Assembly: GCA_949752735.1 (NCBI GenBank)
Contig: OX457039.1
Coordinates: forward strand, 30,875,313-30,939,312
Source of the DNA: Lumbricus terrestris
Lineage: Eukaryota > Annelida > Clitellata > Crassiclitellata > Lumbricidae
Length of the DNA: 64,000 bases
Direction: 5' to 3'
Below the pieces are notes generated by a model. That model did no database searches, was not told where the DNA came from, and was given only the letters and a program-made list of their open reading frames with translations. This document shows positions 1 to 8,738 of the stretch, in pieces. The stretch's first letter is position 1. Each line of letters starts with the position of its first letter. The translations under genes were made by a program, and so were the position numbers.

Positions 1-101
1 GCAGGCTATGCAAGGAATGTGGGGCACAGCTGGCCCTCCGTCAGTTAGCTCTGTCACGTCATCAAGCTCTTCTATTATCAGTTCACTTCCAGAGCATCAG
101 T
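1..101 (+). CDS. DVL: DVL exon 1 in window (pre-DEP linker), 5' partial
   Basis: Open from base 1; encodes a Met/Gly/Ser-rich linker ending [11 protein letters not shown], like the segment just before DEP in other Dvl proteins. It ends in phase 1 at the donor GTAAGC (102). Upstream DIX- and PDZ-coding exons are outside the window. Confidence 0.8.
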
Positions 102-3100
102 GTAAGCAGAATCGAGTAATGAATCAGTTACAATAAAAGCTACTTAGGGAAACACTGTAATATGATTCAATTGGTAATATTCAACATAAATTTCTGTCTT
201 TTGTCCTGAAGAACAAATGTAAGCAGATCAAGATTAAACAGATAACATTAAAATTTAAAGGAGATGCTGTAAAATAAAGCACTGAATGACGGTAAAAAAT
301 GTTATGTTCATTATCAGTTACTTGCTTTTTTAATTTGCTCAATGTTTTGACTGTGCATGCCCATTTGCATCCACAGTTAAAGTATAGAACTATAGATGAT
401 ATTAAGGCCAAATTGTCCACTGGTTAAAGAGCAACTTATAGGCTTTTATGACATAGTGTACAGTCACTGGAGCATGTTTGCACTGCTGTAATTTTATTCT
501 TTGCAAGTTGACTATTTTGAACATGTCTTGTGTGTAGGTTATGTTTTAGCTTAGTTCTCATTTTCATTTTTGCATGCAATTTCTGTGTAGTTTGTGTTCT
601 TATTTGGTTCTGTTAAGTTGTTCACAAAGTGAAGCGTTCATCTGGCACATCAAGCTCCTCCTACAGTTCACAAAGTGAGTTAACCTAGAAGTATCACTGC
701 GAAAATCACAATTCGTGTAATTGTGACCATCACAAGCACCATCAATATCATCTGATTATCATCATTAATCATCATCACTGTTTGCATTATCAATATCAGT
801 AGTGCCATTACCATCTCATGTTATCCAGCTAATACTGAGGTTACTTTCTGAAACATGTGAGGCCATTGATTTCAGACAGGTCATACTGCTTGCTGCTTCG
901 GATGTGAGTGAGGTGTTCAAAACCTCTTTACACACCTTGGCAACTATGAGATCAAGGGTTCACTTTAGATGGTCTCCACTTTTTTGTGGATTGGTGGACT
1001 ATACTGGTGGCCATGGACTCTGACCATTTGGCCTTGGGCACCAGGAAATGATTTTTTCGTGTCCAGAAGATTCCATTTGGCATCCTGCAGAGCTGTGTCA
1101 TTGGCCCCCTTCTTTATGCACTCAACATGGCTGATCTGACTGAGCTCTTGAAAATGAAGTAGCATCATTATCCTCATCACCGTTGTCATGGTCATCATTT
1201 TTACCCATTGTTTATGATTTATAGTTGTTTTGTCCTGTGTGCATATTATTTTTAATTATCAGTGCTACTTGCTGGCTGTCTTAGTGTCTTGGACAATGTT
1301 AAGTTTGTGGGGTTTGGTTCTGCATGTAAATGCCACATATATATTCCGTAAGCACATTGATTGTTGTGCGATGATTAGTACAAAGAATAGTTGCTCAGTG
1401 TTCTTGGTTTGTGTAACTGATGATTCGCAATTGTAACCTTTGTTGCCATTAAAGAATGCTTATTCACAAATTCACAGTGGAATTTGAAATCTTATGGAGA
1501 TAACTTGCATAAATTTTATTTCTCAACTCAGCTTTGTCTTCAATTAGCCATGATTGTTAATATTAAAGAACAATTATCTGCTGAATTTGTGCAAATCAGT
1601 AGATAAATGTAATGCACTTAATGCAATTATTTATAGTTAGCATCTATTGCAGTCACCATCGACAAAAACATTACAGTAACCATTTTCAACATTCATTCTT
1701 AGCTTTCTACTCGCTTTCTGTAGGTGTAATTATCACAGATTTTCCATTGCACAAATTTACACTACCATAAGTTGACAAATTTTGACAAATTTAGATGAAT
1801 TGAAAATTACATTGGTTTTCATTGATGTTTATTCTAGGTTATGGCGAACTGAACAAGAACACCGATATGGCAACGATCGTGCGTGCCATGGTTCGACCTG
1901 ATTCAGGTCTTGAAGTCCGAGATCGAACATGGCTCAAGATTACAATTAAACAGTCATTTATTGGTTAGTTGTAAGCTTTTGAATTGATGGAGTTGGAGAA
2001 TTTTTGCCTGCTTTTCAGTTTCAATGGATGTCGGTCAGTATGACATTCAGAAACTTTGTATTGCGTCAGTAGAAACTGCTGTGTGTCACAGCAGTTTCTG
2101 CTAACGCAATACAAAGTTTCTGAATGTTATACTGACAGTATGATGTTGGACTCTGCTGGTAAATGGATTTTTACATTGATTTAAGCTTACACTATGTTTT
2201 TCTTTGATCTGTAAAGCATGCAACAGCCATTTATCGTCCAAAGAGACTTCAGTATTTTGGTGCTGATGAAGTGTTACGTATGATTATGTGGTACATTCTA
2301 GCCAACTGGCTAGAGCACTCCGCCTTTATGTGCCTGGATTTCAGTCTCCCCTCAGATGTAAGGATGTAGAGCAAGCCATTCACTCACTTGCTACATGCCT
2401 CAGATTCATGTTTACTGACTTATGCAGGTTTTAAATTCAATATAGAAATATAGTCATAATAACAGAATGTTGCATGTACCTTTAATTTTTGTGAGTCTGC
2501 ATTATTTGTCTAGTTCAAGGTGCCTAAAATTGGCTGTGTTGCTGGTGTTAATTCTAGAAGAAGATGCCAAGTAAAACATCTCTACAGTGATATTCATGAT
2601 TTTAGTGTGGTTTGAATGAAATGGATGAGTTTCCATTGTACTAACTTTTTATGTCAATGCAAGTTTTCTTTACTATTTTGTGCTAGCATTTTAATTACCC
2701 ATAGTGCCAGACAATGTATAATTTGTCAGTTTGGCAAAGTGACAAATTATACATTGCTTCAGACATTGTTCAGTTATCACTATGTAGACGCATCTCAAGA
2801 CTTTAAAAAATTGTTCTACTGTGTGATAGTATATGTTAACTGTTTTTTAGGTTCGGATCTGGTTGACTGGTTGTTCACACGGGTCAGTGGCTTTACCGAC
2901 CGCCGAGATGCCCGACGTTACGCGTGTAACTTATTAAAAGCTGGCTTTATTCAGCACACAGTCAACAAAGTGACATTCTCAGAGCAGTGCTATTATGTCT
3001 TTGGCAACACCATCTTCACAGGTGCCAGTCTAGTCCTTTTTGCTTTGCCATCATGACTGCAAGTTTTAGTATAGATTGTTGTTGCTAAACGTCATAACTG

Positions 3101-6100
3101 TAGAGTTTCTCCTTGATACCTTTCAATGATATATTCTGGGAGAGTTCAATGTGAAGAATCTCATCATGTTGTCTTTGATAATTTGTCGCAGCAGCTCTGT
3201 GCTTTTATTGAGGTCAATTATCCTGTTCCAGAAAATTTACGTTTCTTTGGAAAGAAAGGTCCTTACTTTTGTTTATTTTCATTAAATCCTTTACAGTCAT
3301 CATTTTTACAAGTGAAATTTATTTAAATCAATTATTAATATGAATTCTTTAGCTGCTGACCCAGGGCAAAGTGGCATGATATTATGTTTTAAATGCTAGT
3401 AATTGGCAGCTGGCATATAATGCATGTGGTTCACTGATGGTTCACTAAACAAAGTTGCAGTCTGGTTAATACCAAGGAGGGGAATTCAACTGATTTAGAG
3501 AAGCTGTATGTATATGGTCCTGGGCACGACGTTGGTCCTGGGCACGACGTTAAACTGCATCCATCCTCTGCCACAGGGAACCAGCAACTTCCCTGTGCCG
3601 GTCCTAAGCCCGGATAAAATGAGGAAGGTTTGCCAGATGGGTGGAGATACACTGGCAGTAAAAGACCAAGACCATTGAAATCCGCAAAAACCACGGCACA
3701 AGTGACATAGCGACCCAGATGCTTCAAGGTGTCATGATGTGGAGCTGACATGCACAGGCCAGTCAATACAGACCAGTGGAGAGAGTCGGGGGGGAGAGAG
3801 CATGGGACACATACGGGCATTGACCCAGGTTGTCCTTCGTGCCTCTCTCCCAATATTCTCTTCATCAGACAAGGTGGTCTAGCTGGTTCAAGATGTTAAT
3901 GGTATGGACCTGCATACCGGACAGGTTGAAGATGGGCAACATGATGCGAGACAGACTCAAACAGAGAGTGGCGCCGGACACCTATGGGCATTTAACCCAA
4001 GGATTTCGATGATGATGATGATGATGTATATATAAATGGTAGATATTACAGAAGTAATAAGTGAGTTGGTAAGTTGTGAGCCAAGATCAGAATAGCATAA
4101 GAAAATGTTGTAAGCCAAGATAAAACAGCATAAGAAACTGAGCCTAATATGATTATCCATTGTAACTGCCTGCTGGTATTTCTGACGTGTCTGGATCTGC
4201 TTAAAGTTCCGATAATAATTTGGGAGGATGAAGATTTCATTAGACTGGATCAATGTCAGATTTATTACCTGCGTATCAGCCATTCATTCTGCCTCTTTTT
4301 CTTTGTTGCCTGTTAGTTTTACCATATTGTACCAGTGTAAATATTGCCAGATGACCAATTGACACAATAATAATATTTACCATTTTTGATTTTGTTTGCA
4401 GACATGGCAGCTGTATCATTGAACGACATAGATTCCATTTCTTCTGTTGGTGATCGTGATTGTAAAGTTAGAGCTTTTGATCCACTGCCTCCTCCTCCTC
4501 CTATGCAAAAGATCGAACCCTATTCCAGTCGTTTGCAGAGCCCTGGCCACGTGGTTGACCCAACTGTGTTGAACTACTCCCTGCCACCTTCAGCTCCATA
4601 TAATTTCATCGCTGACACCAACAGTTACATCAGCATGCCGGGAGTGAATGGAGCGGAAAGCATTGTTAGTGGCTCAGGTATAACGGAAACATCTTGATAA
4701 TTGAAATATTACTGGTACCTATTTTAGATATAACATGGGAGAATTTAATACAGAGGAAAATCTGTTGCCATACCATGCATTTTTTGTGTTGCATTGAACA
4801 CTTGTGCATAGAATGTTATGGCTCTTGTAATGGTGGCTGTGCAGACCTTGTATCACAGTGTTTAGGGTTGTAGTCTCTTTGGATGAGGATTTGAAATGTC
4901 TCTTTACTGCTGAGTTACGGAACATAGGATGGAAAATTATTTTGATTGTCACTGTGTTCAATTCTGAATGTCAGGTTGTATATCACAACCTGACATTCAG
5001 AATTGAACACAGTGACAATCAAAATGTCAGATGCATGATAACAGTAGGTGTAATAATTGTAATGCTAGTTTAGTTTCAAGTACCCTTTGGTTACCCATTG
5101 TTTAACGATAGATGTTTAGAAATTGGTTAAGTTTTACTACTATGAATGTGATCAATGACATTGGTATGGTGTCTTTCTGGATTCTGAATATTTAGTTGTA
5201 ACTAGGATTACTAATTTCATTTATCAAATTTGATGAAGAGTTTATAGAACTGGAAGAATTTTTTGAAAAGTCAGAGAAATAGTGTAGCAACTGTACAAAA
5301 CACCCTGTTCTACCGCTTGAGTCCCAGATACCTTTCGATACTACTGTCTTTGTGTCATTTATAATTTATACCTTTGTGCAGATATTTTAGAATTTCCATC
5401 GGTAGCTGTTGTACTTCATGTCATCATTGCATTTTCATTTTGCCCTATGTAGCCACTCTCCTTTCCTACAACTCCATCATTTCCATGCATTACTTCAATA
5501 ATATTACTCTGTTTATCATCTACTAGATGTGTAACCCGGCGTTGCCCGGGAAATTTATGGTTTTAAACACTACTCCACTGTGGTACCCAACGTTGACCGC
5601 TAAATTTAGGGTTTTCGCCAACCCTCTAGCCCACCCCGCTTCCTCAAAAAGCCAAACGTAACCCGCCCCTGCGGGGCGCTACGGAAATTATTACTGGGCT
5701 TGTATGACGTCATTCGGACTGTAGACTCCTTTACTAAAGCTCGATACTGCTTACCAAAGCGTTAGCGATTAAATCTGTCTTAAAACGCTAATAACTCGAG
5801 TTCTAAAGTGAAATTTCGGGTTTTAAACACTACTCCACTCTGGTGTCCATCGTTGACTGCTAAATTTCGGGTTTTCGCCAACCCTCCACCCCACCTCGCT
5901 TCCCCAAAAAGCCAAACTTGACCCACCCCTACGGGGCGCTACGAAAATTATTACTGGGCGGGTATGACGTCATGCGGTGTAGACTCTTGACTTACGCGCT
6001 AGTGTGGTCAATTACTGATGAAATCTGTCTTAAAATGCTAATAACTTTTGTTTTGAACTGAATTAAAACCTGAAAATAGTTGCGATGACCTTATAATTTG

Positions 6101-8072
6101 GGTAAGAATCGATCGCAAGAATTTTGTTAAACCGACGCTGTTTCATTTCCGAGACTATTCTGCAGGGGAGAGTCAATTCTGGCGAAAGCGTACAAACAAA
6201 CAAACAAACATATGGAATTTCGGAATTATAATATAGATTCTCTTAGTCCAACACTTCCACCTTGATATCACAGAACATTTGCCTTCACTTGTCAGATTTT
6301 ATGTTGTGTGACAGCATTTAATGAATTTACTTTTTATTATAGCTGTCCGAGACCAGACTTGTGCCTGCATAGTTACGCACACGTACAAACAGTTCCGCAA
6401 ACTCTGGGACAACTCGGACAAGTCGAATCCCAGTCAGAATGCTGTCAAGATGTTGGGGAAATTTGATCCAGACATTGACCGAAGTACAAGCAGTGATACA
6501 GGTTGTTAAAGCATTCTCCTGTCGCTCTTTACAATTTGTATTCAAACTTTTGCAAAGCTGTTATGTGTGTTGGAAAAAGGAAATGAAGGTGACCAACATG
6601 TGGCCTTTTAATATGACATGGATTGGCTAATGAATGATATTGGCCCATATTTTATATATTTACATGTTTTTATGAATACTATCATCTAATCTTAACGAAT
6701 TTTCAGTTTCTTGCATAGATCACAGGTTAAAAACCATGCACACTGGTGATCATCCAAGGGTAGATGTCTTCACAATGGGGTTTCTTAAATAGAGTTTGAA
6801 ATTGACTTCTCTGTTCTCGTTTTCTGTTAATAGGAAGCAGTGATTCTGAAGGCAACAGGCTCAAGAGTAGCAAGAATAGAGACACTGCGTCAGGGTCTGG
6901 TATTGGCAGCAGACAGCAGCAGTCTCCGACTGACAAAATGCGACCAGTGGGGCAAGAAGATGCTGATGCAGGACGGGTGGCTATCATCAATTCACGTATG
7001 TAGTTTCTTCTGTACTAGGGAATGTAATCCCGGGATCCCGAACACCGGGATCCCGGGAATCCCGGACATTTTACAATCCCGTAATCCCGGGATTGACAAA
7101 CATGGAATCCCGTTTTTCGGGATTACCGAAAATTCGGATTTTTTGTTAAATTACTTGACCAATTTTGCAACAATTCCTTCGTCAATAGACGCCAAAATGC
7201 CAACAGTGCTGGCCGACTAGGCACCCAGCGCTCAATTCCGATTCACTCGTGTTGATGACACCCCTCACCCCAAAATTGCGCTTGAACTTGACAGCAGCAA
7301 ACGGGCTGTTGCTGCCTTAATATCAGATGACTCACTGGTTAATCTTGGCTAGCCTGTAATTACTCATGTTTATCTACTGACTTGTGATCATAGAAATCAA
7401 CAGTAATTATCAGAGAGGATTGTGTTTAAGTTGCCTTTGTTTTAAAGTCAGTTTATCTTAAAGGCTGCCAATCGTGTGACTATAACACCAAGAAATTTAT
7501 AATTTGGTGAACAGTCTTATCTAGTCTTTCTGATTTCATTGGTATCACCATTACATACCGTGTTATTCAGTGGTCAACTGTGTAGCAACTTAGAGTTGAC
7601 TGGGAAAACATCCAGGTACTTAGAGGTGACTGGGAAAACATCTAGGTACTTAGAGGTGACTGGGAAAACATTGTTAAAATGTTAAACGATGCTGCAGAAA
7701 TTCCCAAATTCACACCATGCTTGCATTCTAAACATGACCGCAATATTTAAGTGTGTAGACATAAATCAGGTCTAATTTCATGTTAATCCATAGATGCAAT
7801 GCATCATTGAATAAGTGGAAATCACTCAAATATTGTGCTCTGTACGAGCAGATCTCTATCCAAGAATTGCCTTAGGATTGGCCCCCCACACCCAAATTTA
7901 ACAGTAGACACCACAACCTCCGTTGGCATTTTGGTCTCTTTGTATACTCTTGGATTTCGTAGTGACGTTTATGCTCGTTGTAGTTTATAGGTACATCCAT
8001 GATATTTTATCTGAAAGAATTTTGCTTCTTGTAGATGCTGAGGAAGTGGTTAAGGAGATGGGGGACTTGTGA
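1..8072 (+). CDS. DVL: Dishevelled (DVL), 3' part of gene, 7 exons
   Basis: Exons join as 1-101, 1838-1963, 2851-3021, 4402-4677, 6343-6501, 6834-6995, 8035-8072. The joined frame stays open and all six introns are phase 1. The protein starts in the Ser-rich linker between PDZ and DEP (ending SSLPEHQ). It then carries a full DEP domain with the family hallmarks [36 protein letters not shown], and a post-DEP SLND motif followed by a Pro-rich stretch. Known role: cytoplasmic scaffold relaying Frizzled signals to beta-catenin and planar polarity branches; DEP binds Frizzled and membrane lipid. DIX and PDZ must lie left of the window. The last three exons are Ser/Asp-rich, and I see no copy of the usual Dvl C-terminal end (FVDVM-like); the protein ends EMGDL. 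DEP identity is certain. Membership of exons 5-7 rests on phase and order. Confidence 0.93.
860..1166 (+). mobile_element. Decayed CR1/L2-like reverse transcriptase relic
   Basis: Lies in the first DVL intron (102-1837). Around 1071-1166 the frame reads [20 protein letters not shown], a degraded form of the [14 protein letters not shown] motif before the YADD core of CR1/L2 reverse transcriptases. Upstream SDVSEVF resembles the DLSAAFD block. The rest of this intron is AT-rich, and I see nothing else in it. Confidence 0.4.
1838..1963 (+). CDS. DVL: DVL exon 2 (start of DEP)
   Basis: Follows the acceptor ATTCTAG and ends before GTTAGT; phase 1 at both ends. Encodes [11 protein letters not shown] then [15 protein letters not shown], the most conserved opening of the Dvl DEP domain, and ends at SFIG, where Dvl genes have the G|SD junction. 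Confidence 0.95.
2035..2135. repeat. Long intronic hairpin, 49-nt arms
   Basis: Arms 2035-2083 and 2087-2135 pair over 49 positions with a 3-base loop. Three positions are not Watson-Crick, and two of those are G-T wobble. It lies 72 bp after DVL exon 2. The arms contain TGACATTCAGAA, shared with the hairpin at 4939-5025, which suggests a family of foldback elements. Confidence 0.9.
2712..2756. repeat. Intronic hairpin, 17-nt perfect arms
   Basis: Arms 2712-2728 and 2740-2756 are perfect reverse complements around an 11-base loop, 94 bp before DVL exon 3. Confidence 0.85.
2851..3021 (+). CDS. DVL: DVL exon 3 (rest of DEP)
   Basis: Acceptor TTTTTTAG, donor GTGCCA. Encodes [20 protein letters not shown] through [14 protein letters not shown]. 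The basic RR/R cluster and the DW of the Frizzled-binding DEP finger loop are present. Phase 1 at both ends. Confidence 0.96.
3470..4026 (+). mobile_element. Non-LTR 3'-end-like fragment with (GAT)n tail
   Basis: In the intron after DVL exon 3. Contains a 19-bp tandem duplication (about 3522-3560). It ends GGACACCTATGGGCATTTAA then (GAT)n, the same ending as at 46095-46168. A repeated end plus a microsatellite tail suggests a retroposed element. No clear reverse transcriptase frame is visible. Confidence 0.45.
4402..4677 (+). CDS. DVL: DVL exon 4 (post-DEP SLND and Pro-rich segment)
   Basis: Acceptor TTTGCAG, donor GTATAA. Starts [15 protein letters not shown], matching the 'SLND' stretch right after DEP in animal Dvl proteins. 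Then come six prolines in a run, a Tyr/Pro-rich region and a Gly/Ser end. Phase 1 at both ends. Confidence 0.88.
4939..5025. repeat. Perfect intronic hairpin, 41-nt arms
   Basis: Arms 4939-4979 and 4985-5025 are perfect reverse complements with a 5-base loop. In the intron after DVL exon 4. Shares the core TGACATTCAGAA with the hairpin at 2035-2135. A perfect stem means a recent origin or selection to keep pairing. Confidence 0.95.
5521..6237. mobile_element. Interspersed element with internal tandem duplication
   Basis: In the intron between DVL exons 4 and 5. Starts with the GC hairpin-like CCCGGCGTTGCCCGGG and ends with (ACAA)n followed by an AT-rich end. Two copies of a roughly 260-bp unit lie in tandem (about 5556-5810 and 5817-6055), sharing GGTTTTAAACACTACTCCAC, a GGGGCGCTACG block, and ATGACGTCAT. 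Class uncertain; the tail suggests retroposition. Confidence 0.55.
6343..6501 (+). CDS. DVL: DVL exon 5 (unfamiliar 53-residue segment)
   Basis: Acceptor TTATTATAG, donor GTTGTT; symmetrical phase 1, so it can be skipped without a frame change. Encodes [20 protein letters not shown], then an Asp-rich end with SDT. I do not recognise this segment from other Dvl tails. It is assigned by phase and by its place between exons 4 and 6. Confidence 0.6.
6834..6995 (+). CDS. DVL: DVL exon 6 (Ser/Gln-rich tail)
   Basis: Acceptor GTTAATAG, donor GTATGT, phase 1 at both ends. Encodes [20 protein letters not shown] and RQQQSP, low-complexity sequence like the Ser/Gly-rich tail of Dvl. If the following intron is kept, the frame reads SRM and stops at 7001-7003, giving a possible alternative end. 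Confidence 0.65.
7015..7135. mobile_element. hAT-like end fragment rich in CCCGGGAT
   Basis: Begins 19 bp into the intron after DVL exon 6. Repeats of TCCCGGGAT in both orientations resemble the subterminal repeats of hAT elements. The partner end is not clear, so the limits are approximate. Confidence 0.4.
7588..7671. repeat. 30-bp tandem repeat, about 3 copies
   Basis: Units starting at 7588, 7618 and 7648 share ACTTAGAG(G/T)TGACTGGG. It lies in the intron before DVL exon 7. The remainder of that intron (7672-8034) shows nothing I recognise. Confidence 0.8.
8035..8072 (+). CDS. DVL: DVL exon 7 (terminal, ends EMGDL)
   Basis: Acceptor CTTCTTGTAG. In phase 1 it encodes [12 protein letters not shown] and then TGA. 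Very short, so support comes only from phase, the acceptor and the stop. A transposon (8275-8738) begins 200 bp later, so it could lie in the 3' UTR. A variant poly(A) signal ATTAAA sits at 8539-8544, but I cannot tell whether it is used. Confidence 0.5.
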
Positions 8073-8274
8073 TGGATGGACTTGCTGTAGAAATATTCGA
8101 TACAGTACCGATGACTTTGGCACCAGCAGATGAGGCCGCTTGTGCCACTTTTCGACTCTTTTGTAGTGGTATCGTTCTTCAGACAATTTCACGCTGGCTG
8201 TTTTGCAGGCATAGCAGTCTGTCAAACTGGTTGCACATCAAACGTGTCTTGACAAAATTAGATTCTCTGATAGT

Positions 8275-8738
8275 CAGGGCCCACATGCATGCGACCAGGC
8301 ATAGGCTAATTCAGCTGTTAAGCCTACTTTAGACAACTATTCCCGACATAACCATTTGCCTTCAGCGGTATGCATGGAGACAGCACAGCAAGCGGCATAG
8401 TTAATCTAGGCGTAGCTTGCACCCGACGATACATGACGCTGGGATCCCTCAAATTTGATCGGCTATAGCTGAGTGCGCATCGCTGCATGCGTAAAAGATA
8501 TATGCGATCGCTGCACGCGTGAAGTAAACAAATTAAGAATTAAAGATGAGCCAGACAGCAATAACGACGTCCTCTTACTGTAAACACGCTGGGTGTGGCT
8601 GGCTTACTCTTGCCTCAGACTCTTGAGTAGCCGTACGCCTAGCGGAACTCGCTAATCTCGATCCATGCATACGGGATTAGTGTAGGCCAGATTTAAGCCA
8701 GGAGTCGGAGATATGCTGGCTCATGCATGTGGGCCCTG
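8275..8738. mobile_element. hAT-like MITE with 17-bp perfect TIRs
   Basis: The left end CAGGGCCCACATGCATG (8275-8291) is the exact reverse complement of the right end (8722-8738). No transposase frame is seen. The flanks do not give a clean 8-bp duplication, so the insertion is old or rearranged. It lies 200 bp past the DVL stop, possibly in its 3' UTR. Confidence 0.75.
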
